A DNA stretch of 64,000 nt from Bagarius yarrelli (Eukaryota; Chordata; Actinopteri; Siluriformes; Sisoridae): contig VCAZ01000005.1 of assembly GCA_005784505.1 (NCBI GenBank), positions 3,460,501-3,524,500 on the forward strand, written 5' to 3'. Both the position numbers and the translations under genes were made by a program. This document shows, one piece after another, positions 37,910-52,100 of the stretch. Each line of letters starts with the position of its first letter. The first letter of the stretch is position 1. The notes under the pieces are model-generated. The model saw nothing but the letters and a program-made list of their open reading frames with translations, did no database searches and was not told the DNA's origin.

Positions 37910-39370
37910 GTGAGTCTATTTAGTCTGTTAATTTTTTTTATTTTCTGTGTGTGATGCTGACTTTAGAAAATGTTTGGTGCAAAACTGTATATTATGTAAC
38001 ATTCAAACTATGCTGTTTATAGCCATTAAACATATTTAAGTTTAATACGTACTTTATTTTACCAGTTTATCTGCATTCGCAGTTTGTGGCAGCTCAATCT
38101 GACTTAAATGGAGAAAGTGTTTTTTGTGTATTTTAAGTAATTATAAGATATTATAACTACATAACCTATAATAACATATTATACATTATATATTCTAAAA
38201 CAACAATTCCACATTTTCAACTAGAATATGTTACACTGCAGTTCTCAGTATTTCTGGGTTAGGGAAACTTAAAAAAGTGCATGGCTTTTTTTACTGTTCA
38301 GAGCTGATCACGTGTGATGTCATGATAGCATGATAGCATAATTATGTTAAACTTCTGGTAAAACTGTATTTATTAAAGTTTGATTGGAATTGTTTATGTT
38401 AACTATATGTTCCACACACTATATTTGTATATGAAACTTAGTTTCTTACAGATAGCATAGAAAATTGACTATGAGGGACATTTCCTGTATAGTATTGTCT
38501 TTAAACTGACTAAAAGTTCTTTCACAAAGTTTGGCCCAAAATGTTGAACTATGACCGTTCCCAGCTGGCAAACACTAAGCCTCTGCTGGAAGCTCTATTT
38601 ATACCCAATCGCTTTCTAATTGTGGAACGTTTAGAACAATACCTCTTAACATACTCCTTTTTTAGACTTATTTAACTATACTAAGTGTTTTGCAGGCATA
38701 CATTTTAAATTCGCTTACGTTAAATAAAAATATTTACATTTGTTAGTGACAACACTGAAAGTGTTCTCTTTGAGCTTTTTTCTATTAAATAAAGGTCTTA
38801 TTTAAAAAATTATTCCTTATAATTTTGATCATTTTATAGTTACTCCTTTAATCATAGGCCAGACCGATGCATCATTGTGTCAATGATCATTTTTCATAAA
38901 AATTTGGGTTTAAACAAACGCACACACACTTACACACAAAAACTTATATCTAATCTAATATGACGTAGAAAAGAAAAGTCATCTCGTTACATCAACCGTC
39001 TTTTCTTTGGGCAGTCTTTGCTTATTTATTCACATGACGTAATCTTTCACTGCAGCTTGTTTAACAATGACAAGGTGGTCCATTGTCAGTATCTGAGGCG
39101 ATACGGCTGATAACTGACTGTCTGTTCGAGATTTCCATTTCAGTGTTATCACAAAAGGTGGTTGTGTTGCTAAGGCACACAGCAGAGTAAATCACTTGGT
39201 TTTTTCATGTCACAGCTCATTGGATTAAATGTTCATGGCGGAGAAATAAGTAAACTAAATAACAGTAAAGGGATGGGATTTTTGTGAGGACACGCAAATC
39301 TGAGCAAAATCCACAAAATATTTTAACGTGACAGTTTTTGGTTCTTGATAAGGGCTGTGAGGTTGTGTAA

Positions 39371-39583
39371 ATGTAAATATCTTTATTTGTCACATAGACT
39401 TTACATCACAGTAAAATTTGTTTCTTCACATATCACATCTTAGAAAGTTCAGAGGTCAGAGTACAGTGTCAGCTATGATGCAGTACCCCTGGAGCATGTA
39501 GGATCTTCTCATGCACACAAAACTGGCAGTGGTGGGGCTTGAACCCAGGTCTTATAATCAACAACTCAGCCACCACTGCCAGT
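39371..39583 (-). repeat. tRNA-derived SINE, family 2, inverted
   Basis: Read on the minus strand: B-box GGGTTCAAGCCCC, ATGCTCCAGGGGTACTGCAT, then a tail with TGACAAATAAAGATATTT. Confidence 0.75.
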
Positions 39584-40271
39584 TTACCATCATCATGAGG
39601 TCATCCTGATATAGGCATATAGGTGATGACTCAGGACATAGTTCTTGGAACATTGCTACCAGTGCATATTTCCCTCAAGAGCACTAATACTGATTAGATT
39701 AATAATAATACTAATACAGTGTGTATGTGTGACTTTGTTTGTGGAAATGTTAATAAAATAGTAAATATTTCTGCATAGACTAAATAGACTGAAAAATAAA
39801 GGTTAAATGAACTTTATTATACCAAAGAGAGGAAGAACCACCAATAGCATGCTCTGAAAAATAGGTACTAAATTGTTCCTTTTCTTGCCACTGAGGTGAT
39901 TTGTCTCAGAAGGAAATGGTATATTTGTATCTGGGTCTGCCTGGAAGGGTGAATACTTTACTTTAAGGTTAAATTATATTTCTTAGATGTAGTAGTTTTA
40001 TTATATTAATTACTTATATTATTTTTTTATATGAATTAATTATATTTCACAGTTGTAGTACAACTAGTACGTTTTATTTAGTCTGCTTTTTAAAAGTTTG
40101 TAAACTAGACAAGTCTTTTAAAACTAGACAAATTCTAGTTTTAATTTTGTACAATGGTAAAATACAGTAATAGTAACAGTGTAACTAAGCAACACCTGGT
40201 AGCCATAGGTTTGTTTTTCCCATAAAACTTTAGTCAAATTCAAAATAGAGAACGAGAGGTAAAGAGGCAGC

Positions 40272-40286
40272 GAGAGAGAGAGAGAG

Positions 40287-40331
<45 letters not shown>
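40272..40331. repeat. (GA)n microsatellite
   Basis: GA run interrupted once by AAAA, 270 bp before the candidate exon at 40599. Confidence 0.9.
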
Positions 40332-40335
<4 letters not shown>

Positions 40336-40598
40336 AATAGGAAGTACAATTTTTTTTACTCTTACCTGGTGGAAGGGGAGGAGCATGGGAAAGCCATGGT
40401 ATGTGCCAGTATAGCGTAGTAGTTAGAAGAGAAAAGAAGGCGAAAGAAAGACACTTTCTGACAGCCAGACAGCCTCAATACAGAAATATAATAGAAAACA
40501 TCGAAGCATCCATTGGATCTAATTGGATTGTTGTTTGGTTTATCTCACCTGAGGATCAGTATTGAAGGTGGTTGATTCTTCCTTTGGTTTTGCTCAGA

Positions 40599-40646
40599 AT
40601 GGTGTTCGGAAAAGCTGGCGCTCGGAAGAGAGGCTTTAGCTCTAAG
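40599..40646 (+). other. candidate short first coding exon, gene unknown
   Basis: ATG opens 16 codons, MVFGKAGARKRGFSSK, ending in phase 0 at a donor (GTAAAT at 40647). The local base composition is higher in GC than the surroundings and it follows a promoter-like area. A phase-0 acceptor (TTTCTTTTACAG) precedes 44129, whose frame starts TVPIVKKRTLL and stops after about 25 codons. I do not recognise the peptide. It could be an alternative 5' exon of rassf7 read as leader, a small ORF or chance. Confidence 0.2.
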
Positions 40647-41235
40647 GTAAATATAGCCTTCTGTGCCTGTGCAGCAGGTTTGTCTAGTTCTTCAACAGGG
40701 TCAATCAGTACCTGTATCTGATTTTGCTATAGCATTCATGTCTGCTCTAGCCTTTTAACCAGGGACAAAATAAAATGGCAGGACCTATTGTGCCAGGTAC
40801 TAGATCAGTTAAAAAAAGATTTGCCTTGACAGTATGTTGTAATACTGGGTCATTGAAGATGATACACCAGTTACGTGCAGTCAGGGCCAGCAAGGCCTTC
40901 TCTGCTGACCTGAACACTATCAGAAGCACTGACCTACATTTACAACGCAAATTCTAATATTTCTTTCATTAAATTGTATTAATGTATTTTCAACAGTTTA
41001 TTCCCTTTATTTTAGTGTTCTCTTGCTGCAGTGTTTCCAGTACTTGTGTGTTAGATTTTTTAGTTTCTATGTGCTAATATAATGTTAATATAATATATAT
41101 GTTATGTTAATATAATTTGCCAAAGCCTCAGAATCAGTAGTGCTGCCCATGAACCTTAAACTATATTAGTAGTGGCAGATTTTGGAAAAGTTAGACATCG
41201 TAAGGAGAGGTTGGCTAACCCCGAAGCTAACTAAC

Positions 41236-41291
41236 ATGTCTCAGCCTGGGAAAGAGTTTCACCACTTCCAGACCAGTTTCGACGACCGGTA
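41236..41291 (+). other. candidate short exon or mini-ORF, unknown
   Basis: ATG followed by MSQPGKEFHHFQTSFDDR and either a donor (GTAACA at 41289) or an in-frame TAA. Not recognised. Listed because its composition differs from its AT-rich flanks. Confidence 0.15.
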
Positions 41292-41506
41292 ACACTGGCT
41301 TACAGCTTTTAAATGTATTATATATTTAATTAAATTTTTTATATATATAAAAAAATTATTATAATAATATTAACATAAATATTGATTCTGAACTGATCCT
41401 AGTATGTGGCACAGTTGCAGTTGTAGTGTGGAGGTTTGGTTTTGGAGGTCTTAACGGGGGTTCTTACTTTAATAAAAATTACTTTCATTGTCAGTACGCG
41501 AAATGT

Positions 41507-41521
41507 CTCCCTCTCTCTCTT

Positions 41522-41590
<69 letters not shown>
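41507..41590. repeat. (CT)n microsatellite
   Basis: CT run with few interruptions. Confidence 0.9.
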
Positions 41591-41983
41591 GTGATGCCAC
41601 ACCGTGTTGTATAGCGTTTTTGTATTGTATTGATGATTTCTATAATCGTGACATAATAGTGGTGGTATTTAGAGGTGTATCAGTCAGGGAAAGTTCCCAA
41701 TAACGGCCTAGGTACCAAATGCACTACCCTCCACTGATATACAAATACACACACACACATAATATGCATGTATCTCACCAGTAAAAGGGATTTTTAACAT
41801 GGACACATGATATTCCACTTGTGCTAGATTAAAATTTGGAAATCTATAAGCACTTAATGTCTATATTATCTAAATCATTACAGTTATCTGATTATCTGTA
41901 TTCAGTATCTTAATCATTAAGGATTCTTATTCATTATTATACATTTTTCCCCCAAATAACATTTAACAGATATAACATTTTAT

Positions 41984-42917
41984 CAGAGGTGTGTAGTAAC
42001 ATGTTACATTTCCTCAATAAATTTTGGAAAGGTTTACCTGCCCTTACTTTTACTCTCAATTTTTAATGGCGGAAATTTACTTTTACTTTGCTACATTTGA
42101 TGGCATAACTCTGTTACTATTAGATGTTGGTTATGAAAATGTAGTTACTATCTTCATCTGACCTGTAATGAGATGGCGAGTCTTGCACTAGACTGCAGAC
42201 GTCTGAAGTACGTTAAAGCTGAAGTGTTCAGTTTGGAAACTAACTGCCAAAGAGGGAGAATAACGAGGATATCAGTAGAGACAGGACACACATAAACTCA
42301 CATTCTATTAATCTTTTCCTCTTCAGGAAGTGAAACAAACAGTTACACTGTGCACTGAATCAAGTTAACATACCAGCTTACAGGAATTTAAGCGCCAGTT
42401 GCATGATAATGACTATTTGATGATTGAGGGTGATTCTGTAACTAAAGGCACATTAACCTTAGTGTAAGTTACTATAAAACTTTCGCACATTGACTTCTCT
42501 GTCGTCTTTTTTAGCCATATTTTATGTAGTCTGTTGTTAGAATTTTTCTGGATTTATTTACATTTACAGCATTGATAAGATGCGCTTATCCAGAGACTTA
42601 CTTTTATCTCATTTATACAACTGAGCAATTGGGGGTTAAGGGCCTTGCTCAGGGGCCCAACAGTGGTGGCTTGGTGAAGCTGGGAATCGAACCCACAATC
42701 TTCGGGTTGGCAATCCAACACCTCAACCATGAGCCACCACTTCAGGATTCAGGATCCAAAGTAACTAGAAACTCACTACTTGAATAGTCTTATCCTTCCA
42801 TACTTTATTCTTCTTACTCAGGTAACATTAACACTTTTATTTTTACTTGAGTAATTATTGTTATAAGTAGTTTTCCTTCTACTTAAGTAACATTTTTGGC
42901 GAATCCTCCCACCTCTG
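41984..42917. mobile_element. hAT-like nonautonomous element with a nested SINE
   Basis: Left end CAGAGGTGTGTAGTAAC and right end, read inward on the other strand, CAGAGGTGGGAGGATTCGCC share the CAGAGGTG start typical of hAT-type MITEs. The subterminal ACTTGAGTAATT and TTACTTTTACTTT motifs are characteristic of a widespread fish repeat. A family 1 SINE (42556-42742) is inserted near the right end. No transposase frame. Confidence 0.6.
42556..42742 (-). repeat. tRNA-derived SINE, family 1, nested in the hAT-like element
   Basis: TTTACATTTACAGC tail at left, GAGCCACCACTT head complement at right. Younger than its host element. Confidence 0.85.
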
Positions 42918-45900
42918 TATTTAAGTAAGACTTCAGTGCGGTCGATGTGTTTTAACGAACTGCTTAAGTAATAACCCAGGAAAAACTGGAAAAGATATTT
43001 AACCATAACATTAACTACTTCATTTATGTTTGCAAATTAACATATATAAATAAGAATTATGTTATGTAATTAAATTTAAATAATGAATCTAATTTATTGA
43101 ATACATTTCCACAACATCACCCATATAATATTATGTAACATTACCATAATGTATTTTAATCTTAGTCCCTCCTATAGTTATGGAATAATAGGTCTTATGT
43201 TAGTTGACCTAGTAGAGTGCAAAGGGTTGTTAAACATGAGGTCATCCAGGAAGTTGCGATGATTCACTCCACAGGCTTTTTTAAAACTCCATTCCCCTAT
43301 ATCTCAGCAAAGTTCATTTGGGTATGCAAACGAACCTCTTCAGCCAGGTCTATTTCATTTCATGAACATCTTGTGTGTGTTTGCTTTGTATTTGCGCCTC
43401 CAGCAGTACAAAAAAGGTTAAGCATAACAATAAATCTTTTTTTTTTGGCTGAATATTTAACGTTTAGTGCAGTAGAGATGAGCCGATAATGACAAACCTA
43501 ATGGTAAACCTTCCTGTTGGTAAATCACACCATCATTTCAGATTTTTGTAATAAGATAAAATGGTGTACGACAAGGATCAGTGCTGGAAGACTGTTTGCA
43601 GAGAGGGTAGAACAGATCAGGTGTGTGGGGTGTTTAAGGAAAATTTATTATAAACATTAACACAACATTGCTTTGACTGGTGTGGAAAATGTTTCGATTG
43701 GAAAAAGTTTTCTGGTGTATTTTGTAAATAGTATCTCATAGAGCGTAATAAAGACTCGCATTATGATGTAATATAGATGTATTATAAACTCGTATTGTGA
43801 TTTTTTTTAGAAAAAAATTGAAACAAAATAGCTCCGTGGAGTTTCTAGTCAGTGAAACGTAGCTTGATCCACCTGAAATACCGCATGCCATCAATTTAGT
43901 GTTCTGTATACAATCATTCTTTAGTTCCATGCTTGGTGCGCTCATAGAGAAATAGGAAAGTACACGCCTTCCTGTGTACACAATGAGGAAGGCTTAGATA
44001 TGCTGGTCTTGAGAATGGCATCTCGCCATTTACTTAGACAGTCGAAACCTAATGCCTGTGTGAGAACCTGGTTCTGACCGGATCACGTACTCTCTGGAAT
44101 GTAATGTATTCGTTGGTTTCTTTTACAGACAGTCCCTATTGTTAAAAAAAGGACTCTTCTTCCTAGCCCACTGCAAGTTTCTCGGATATTCTTATTTATT
44201 CACTGAGTGCTATCAAAAAAAAAAAAAAAACCTAACTTTGTATCGCATTAGGCATCGAGTCTTGTATCTGGCAAAAGAATGATTCACATAAAAGAGAAAA
44301 ATAGCATCTTTTGTTTTTCCTTCATTTCCTATTGTTTGTGTTGGCTTGTCTCTTACTAGGGATCAAGTTTCCATGTTGATGGGAAAACATGGAAACATGG
44401 GCGTGTACGGTATCTGGTTACATATACAGCAGATGTATAAAAATTATAGTAAAATAAAAAAAAATACATTTATAAAATTAAAAACACCTTTTTTTAATCT
44501 CAGCCATCCTTTCTATGAGTTTTACCACAATACAATAACTCTCTTTCTTTCTCTCTCTCTCTCTCTCTCTCTCCCTTCCTCCCTCTCCCTATGATCACCT
44601 TTTTACGCCTCACGATTGCAGGCACACCTGGACCTTTGATGTCATCAGTTTTTCATACAGGGTCTATCCACCTGTGCTAGTTTCTCCCTCTGCTTTTATC
44701 CTGCTGATGATACCTTTCAGTGGTCGGAGGAATTACTCAGTGAACAGCTGACTCCTTTGTGATAGATATTTGGTGGAAAGTAATCTAGTTCAGTTTCACT
44801 GAGTCAGGGAATGGGTGTGTAATTTCACACAGATCAGCCATAGGCGCACTAATAAAACCTCTTTGTTGAACTGAAATGCTTCGAAGATAATGCTTTTTCA
44901 GTCAATCTAGCAAAAAAGTAGTTAAGGTAGGTAAATGAAATGATTAGTGTTAGAATTTTGTAGCGTTAAATAATAAGCAAGCTAGCTAACTAGCAAATTA
45001 GTAGCTAGTTATTAGGTGTTGGAGTTAAAATGGCTTTTAGTTAAAATGTTAAGAAATTTAAACAAAGAGCAAGCCAGTAAATAAACAAACTGAAATATCA
45101 ACTAGTTGCTAAAACTTGCAGCTAAAACCTTTTGACAAAGTTAATCATTAATGAAATTAGTGAAACAGAGTATTATCTACTGTAAAATATTTCACCCTAC
45201 ATCTGTACTTCTCACAGATCTTCACACAGGTAAAATCCCTGTTTACATTTCCATTCTCTTTTCCACTAGTCCAGATAAACATCGGCCAGAAAAATATTAT
45301 CCAGCCCACCTGTAAAGTATACAATTCATTCAAAAATTCTTTTTCAAACTAATGTCTACCCATGTGTGTATTTTATGAGCGTTTACCTTTGTCAAGAAAT
45401 TCGACAGGATTTGTAGTTATAGTAAAACATGTCTACTTGGTATTGTGGCAGGATAAAAAAAAAATGGTTAAAAAATGTAACGAGGCAGATCATTAGCAAG
45501 AGAGTGTGAAATGTGTCTTAAAGTTGTACTTCTATAATAATAACTAACCTTTTTAACACTATTTGAAAACCGAATACAGGATAATTAAAGTATTTTACAT
45601 TCACTGACCTTTTTTAAAAGCTCAGTTTGACTTCTGTTTTAGGTAACTTTTAGCAAAAACTGTTTTTTGCTGCTTTTTTAGTACAGAAAACCTTTAAAAA
45701 GTTTTGTTTGTGCTAATCACCCAATAGCCGATCTATAGTCTTTTGCTGCAATGACGTGAATAGTTTTCAGAGAAGTCATTTTTTAACTTATATTAATATC
45801 TTAAGATGTTAATATATTTAATATCTTATTTATATCTAAAGAAAATAACAATATTTAATTTTTAACCTAATGTACGTTGTGGCCCAAAAGGTAAGTTGCT

Positions 45901-48900
45901 AATAAAAGTGTTTCATTTAAAAATAAGGAAATTGTTTTCTTGTTTTGTGCTAGAATAAAAAAAAAAAACTTAACAAAGAGCTTTGCACTTTTGCTCTCAC
46001 TAGATTACCTCAGGTGATGATTATAGGGATCATATTGTTAGATTGCTATCAATAAGTTCGTTATTACATTATAAAACTATTGGTTGATAACTCATCATTA
46101 GAAATCCTACACTTTATTAACTTCAAGATTAAGTTAGCTTCAATTTAATCCCAACTTGCAATACGATAGAATGAAATGTTTTTCAGGCTTCAGCAAAGGA
46201 GATCAGGTCCTGATATTAAAATAAAAACTAGGACTTTGGGATTTTTTTTTAAATGTACTTGGTTCAGTCTGTGTTTGATTTGTGTGTGTGCACAGTTTCA
46301 GAATGTGCAGGAATGTGAGCGCTGGTTAATGATTGCCTTAGGCGTGTAGTCTGAAACAAACACAAGCTGGTACAAAAAGAGCCCCACCTCCATGTTGGTC
46401 TTTACCCTCATAGAAGACTGTAGAAAAATTCACAACCAGTGCTGTAAGACGTGACTACAGCAGCACAGGTCTTCACCTGTGCATATGCAAACAATGCCCT
46501 AAGGGTTAACCCTGCCTCTGGATCATATCTATTAGGAGCTGACGAGAAAGACCGGTGATGATAAGAACTGGAATGGATTACCAAATAGATTCTTTAAAGA
46601 TTTAATGCCATATTTCATTGTGAAAAACTTACAAGTTGATTGACCTTGAATACATTTATAATTCTCCTTATTAATAATTGTGTAATGTGAGAAAAAAATT
46701 ATATAAAAACCCTGTTTTCAAATGTCTGTTAAAAATCGATAGCACTTTGGTTATGCCTAATTTTGGGACACAGTTCTATGAAAACAGATCAATAATCCAT
46801 TCCAAACTGCAAACATTTCCACGTTCTATTACCTTTTGCATTACACACAATTTACATTCATGATACATACATAAGCAACATAAAAATAAAATCATCGATT
46901 GAAAGAGAACACTACTAGTATACATAGATACTGAGTAAAATATTTTCATCATGACAAATCTAGATGCTACATATGCTTGTGTCATTCTTATCTTAAACTT
47001 GTAATGCAGGATTCCTAAGTAATGCACTCTGGAATGCAGCATCAGTGTGTTGCCTTGTGATTATGGGTTAGGTACACAGATGTAAATTGTTATTAAATAA
47101 AGAGGGCAGACGTAGGGGGTTGGGTGCCCCTAGGCTTAAAAACAACTTCCAGCCTAAATGAATATAGATCAGGACATGCATAGTCAACTTCCCCAACCAG
47201 AATAAACATACGGCTGCTATAATACAAAGCTTCTACTAAATGATCATGGGAATTATGAGCAATTTATTACATAATAGCAGCCACTCAGACACTTTTATAC
47301 ATGATCTACTGTAGTATCTAATTCGCCAACCATTTTTCTAGTTCTCTTTTTACAGTTATTGAACACTTTATTTATTTATCTATGAAAATGAAGGTAAATG
47401 AAATGTTATTGTACAAAAAGTAAAAGCTGCTATCGTAATGTGTGCTTCTCTTTTCTCGTTTCAGCAAATAAGATTTAAAAAAGAATAATTAATTAGTTGA
47501 TGACATGCAAGTATGCAAGTGGTAATAGTTTTAAAACAAAAATTAACTTTAGATATAAGCAAATATTTACTTTCTTCTAACGTCTTTTTTGTTCCCCTCA
47601 CTAAAACGGAAGAATAGAAACTACATTCCACGAGTGTATTCTGATCATAGACATTTTGACTCACAAACTGATCTGATTAGATCTTGGGTTTATTTTACTA
47701 CTTTCTAATGCCTTGATCAAAGTTAGACAATTTGTAAGGACATCACGCTTATATAGCAGTTTTTGGGCTTCTTTACACAGGAGACTAACAATAAAAAAAA
47801 AATATTTATGGGAAAATTTAGGAAAATATAAATACGGTATTTGTGATTTCTTCAACAAATATCAGGCACAGTAGCTTGGATGTCAGTGCTGAGTTAAGAA
47901 AAGAAGATTATAAAAATTCTAAAATAATAAATATAAATTTTTAAACTGTAATTTGGGCTCAGTGTGCCACACACAGTGATAAACATCTTATATAACATTT
48001 GGTCTTACAACAAACTCAGGATAGCAAAAAGAACTTTGTGTACTCGATATGTAATGAAATGCTAATTATTGCATCTAATCACATACAAAGTACATCCCAG
48101 TGGGCAATTGATGTTAAAACAATGTCAAATTGACAGTAAATCTTGACATTAAACATACATCAGATATAACTGTAATATGTAAATTTGCATAGTGCAGATG
48201 TTTTACATATTTTGGGCATTAATTCTTGATGAGAATAACCCATTTATTTAAATCCAAATAAATATTGTATTGATATAAATATAAGCTTAATAATTTTGTG
48301 ACACCTTTTCTGTACACAAGTAAGATGTTCCCTAACACCATCCTAGCCTTAACATACCAAGCGGGTAAATAAATTTGACTAAAATTAAGGAATCTATATG
48401 TTAATATTTTTAAGAGTCTATTGTTTATTCTGTGTTCTTGTAACATTGGAATTTGCAATAAAACATATTTTCTTTAATAGAATATTTTTACTAGCGTAAA
48501 GTTTTGGATGTTTAGATGTTTTATTACATCCAGACATTTAAATTCATGTGCAGTCAGAGCTACAACTAACATCTGTTTATTAACCTTTTGCATCTCACCT
48601 TTGCATAAGAAAAATTGTTAATTTTTTTAAATATTTTAATAGTTTTCTGTGGAAAGCATCATAGAAAATAATGTAGATCGCTTGCAACTGCTATTCTTTT
48701 ATAAAGATTTATGGCACTAATAGATTTCAACAGACTAACAGACCAAAGAGTCATATCATTTAATTTTTTGTAAAATTAATTTACCAATTTTATTTTACAT
48801 TTCTTCAATCAAAGATAAAGCTGTCTTTAGTAGAACCTGATTTTTTAAAATAAAAATGCTTTTGGCTAACTGATTAGTAAAATATAAATTTCATCATTTT

Positions 48901-49119
48901 TTGGAAATTTTATATTTCTGTAAATCCACTTTGTGACAGCATCCACTGTTTTAAAGCACTATCCAAATTAAAACCTGCATTGAATTAATTTTGGGTGCTT
49001 AAATACAAATTATTATAGTGTAAATAACTTGCTTTACCTAGATTTTCTTAAAAATGTTCCCTTCTTCAGCAGAACCTTGTGATTTAAACGGAATTGCTGC
49101 ATGAAGCTCACACACAAAG
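42918..49119. other. AT-rich interval upstream of rassf7
   Basis: Contains a CT microsatellite at 44539-44590, A-rich runs and a possible small exon beginning at 44129. Otherwise I see no recognisable gene. The last 60 bp hold an acceptor (TTCTTCAG at about 49072) and the rassf7 leader. Confidence 0.45.
44539..44590. repeat. (CT)n microsatellite, impure
   Basis: CT run flanked by CTTT and CCCT variants. Confidence 0.85.
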
Positions 49120-52100
49120 ATGGAGCTAAAGGTGTGGGTAGACGGCGTGCAGCGAGTCGTCTGCGGCCTTTCTGAAGAAACGTCCTGTCAGGATGTGGTC
49201 ATCGCTCTTGCTCAGGCAATAGGTATGAATCAGCATGCATGATCTGTTCACTGGCGAAATGCTGTACAATTGTGAGGATTTATTTTGACTGATCAATATT
49301 TCTTAACAGATTTTGTAAATTATTAAGCCATTTTGTGTATTTTTAGAGCGCTTTGTTACCTAGAATATTTTGAATTGTTGTGTATGCAACACAAGTTAAC
49401 ACAAGCCGGTTAGCACCTGTCTGGTTAGAGGTGGAGCTGATTGCTAGACTAAAAATATTTCCACAGAAGCCAGATGTAAATAGTATGTCTAACATCTATG
49501 AAATTCTGTAACTGTGTTTTAGGGCAAACAGGTCGCTATGTCCTTGTCCAAAGGCTAAGGGACAAAGAACGTCAGCTTGTTGCTAATGAGCGTCCTCTGG
49601 AAGCCCTGGCGAAGCTTGGCCAGTTAAGCAGTGAGGTACAGTTTATCCTGCGACGCACTGGACCCACCAGCAGCGAGGGCTCTGACCTGGACCGAGAGCC
49701 TTCATTGCCCAAACTCTTGGAACCAGAACCTCCAAAAATTAAAGTACCCAAAAAGGCTCTTAGCTTCAACTTGGGGCCATCTACTTCTTCGCAAGCTTTT
49801 GTAAAACAATCCAAAAATGTTCCAAAGGACTCTCCAGAGCCACGAGGGCCCCATGGTCCTCCCGGATCATCGCATGTCCAAACTGTTGCATCCAAAGAAG
49901 ATGTATTTCGGCAGATTCTCCAGCAGCAGGGCAGACTTCGGGATTTCCAAGCCCACTTGGAAACTCTGGAAAAGCAGGCCTGGGTTTTGGAACAACCTTC
50001 ACCTCCAAGTTTTTCCCCAGACCTTATAAAAGAAATGAGCTACCTGGAAGACAAATTTAGGCAAAATGAGGCAGAACTGGCTCATTGGGAGTACTTTGAG
50101 TCTGAGTATCACTCCGAGGTTCAGAAAGAACAAAGCATGCTCAAACAACTGAGAGAGCTCAATGTAGCTCTAGATGAGCAGAGCCGGAGGATTCATGAAA
50201 CAGAAACCCAGTCTGAAAGACTTGCACGTGACATCCATCTACAAGAAAACAGAAAAAATGGTATGCGTCACACCCAGAACAACGTGGAGCAGTCTCTGGG
50301 ACAGATCAGGACACAGCTTAACACGGTGCAGCATCAGGGATCTGAACTGAGCTCTTCTGTTGGGGAGACTGAAAAGGCTCTAAAGATGGCAGACGAACTG
50401 CTGCAGGTAACATGCTTTTATTCATTTCCCTGCAGTGGTAGGAAAGGTAATCCAACTGACTTTTACCATTTCCTTGCTACAACATTTATACCTTAGGATG
50501 GTGAATTCAGAAGACATTAGAATGCTGTGTCCCGGAGCTTGAATTATTATCCTAGGCCATATTCTTAAAATATTAATTACACAACAGAAGTAGACAACTA
50601 TTGTTCAGCTAGTTTACTGTTTAGAATTTGCTACTAGTATAATAAGGAAGCAGTTCAGGGTAGGTGGTCATGGTGTTGCGCTGGTAATTGGAAAATCAGG
50701 GTTCGATTCCCAGCACTACCAAACTGCCACTGCTGGGCCCCTGAGCAAGGCCCTTAACCCCCCAGTTGCTAGGTTGTATAAATCAAATAAATGTAAGTAG
50801 GCTCTGGATAAGTTCATATATACACTACAATATACATCATTATATCCTAACTAAACTCTGCCAAATAAAAGCATTTGCATCAGGACGGTTGCCCAGGCTT
50901 GTCTCCACTGCCTCTGTACAACTAGTTATATTAAAGCAAAGTTCGAATTATTTCCTTTTATTATTCATCATTCATCATTCACCAAGAAAAACTGCTGGTG
51001 CAGTAAAGTTACACACATTAGATAATTTAAACCTAATGTGACCAAATTTACCACAGGGCAACTCCAGCTGCTAAAAGGTGTTTTCTACATTTCCACTCAG
51101 CCCCTTTAAAGAGCTAATTGTGGTATTATCCGCAAAAGCTGCAATCATTATTACACAAGCTATAATACATTTTAATAGTGCATATGCCTAAGATGAAACA
51201 TGCAAGTGTTTGACCCCTGGCTGTTTTAGGAACAGCCAGGGGTCAAAGGGTTCTAAAAGAAACTAGTAGAAACTAAAAGAAAAAACATTCTGGGTAAACT
51301 GCTCATGTCTGTTGAAATACACAACACTACTGTTGTATGACTAGCAAATTAAACCTTTCAATAAGATGTTCACAGAATTAAACTTTCTGTTTTCTAATAT
51401 TTTAATCTAGTAACAGCAACGATTCAACAATTAAGCTTCATATAATAGTTACACCAGTGACAGGTCATGCATTTGGTACCTGGGCCTTAAGTAGGGACTC
51501 CTCCAAGGCTGTAAGCCAGTGGTAGCGCTTGTGAGCACAAATTGACAGGAAAAAAAATAATTGTGGATGTTTGATTTGAATACTAAAAGAATTAAATTGT
51601 AAGTACGTCAAATAGAGAGATTTGTGTTTCTTGCTGGCTTGTTGTGGCTATTTCATGAGGTGACGTTATAAAAGTTAAGGTGATCTCAGCAGGCATGCAG
51701 AAAGATTATCACGAGTTCAGAAAATATTTAGGAGGAAACTAATCATACACTTTCCTCTATAGTATTTAAGTCCTTTATTGTTACAAATAAAAACAGAGAT
51801 TATTATATTTTTATAAGGTGGGTGAGTTCCCTATTCTGCCCTGGCCAGAGCTTGCAGGCTCTCTCTATTTCCTCTTCCAGTCCAAAGACATGAGTTGTAG
51901 GCTGACTGGTGTCTCTATATTGTCCTTAATGTGAATATGTTAATGTGAGGTTAGTGTCCTCTGCCCTGAGGCTGTGGGATATCTCACAACCTGGTGTAGA
52001 AAAAGTGGTACAGAAAAGGACTAAATGGAAAGGATCGGTTTATAGAATAAAAAGTACTAAACTCTGATCTGTCTGCAGACTAAAAGCAGGGAGCTGGATG

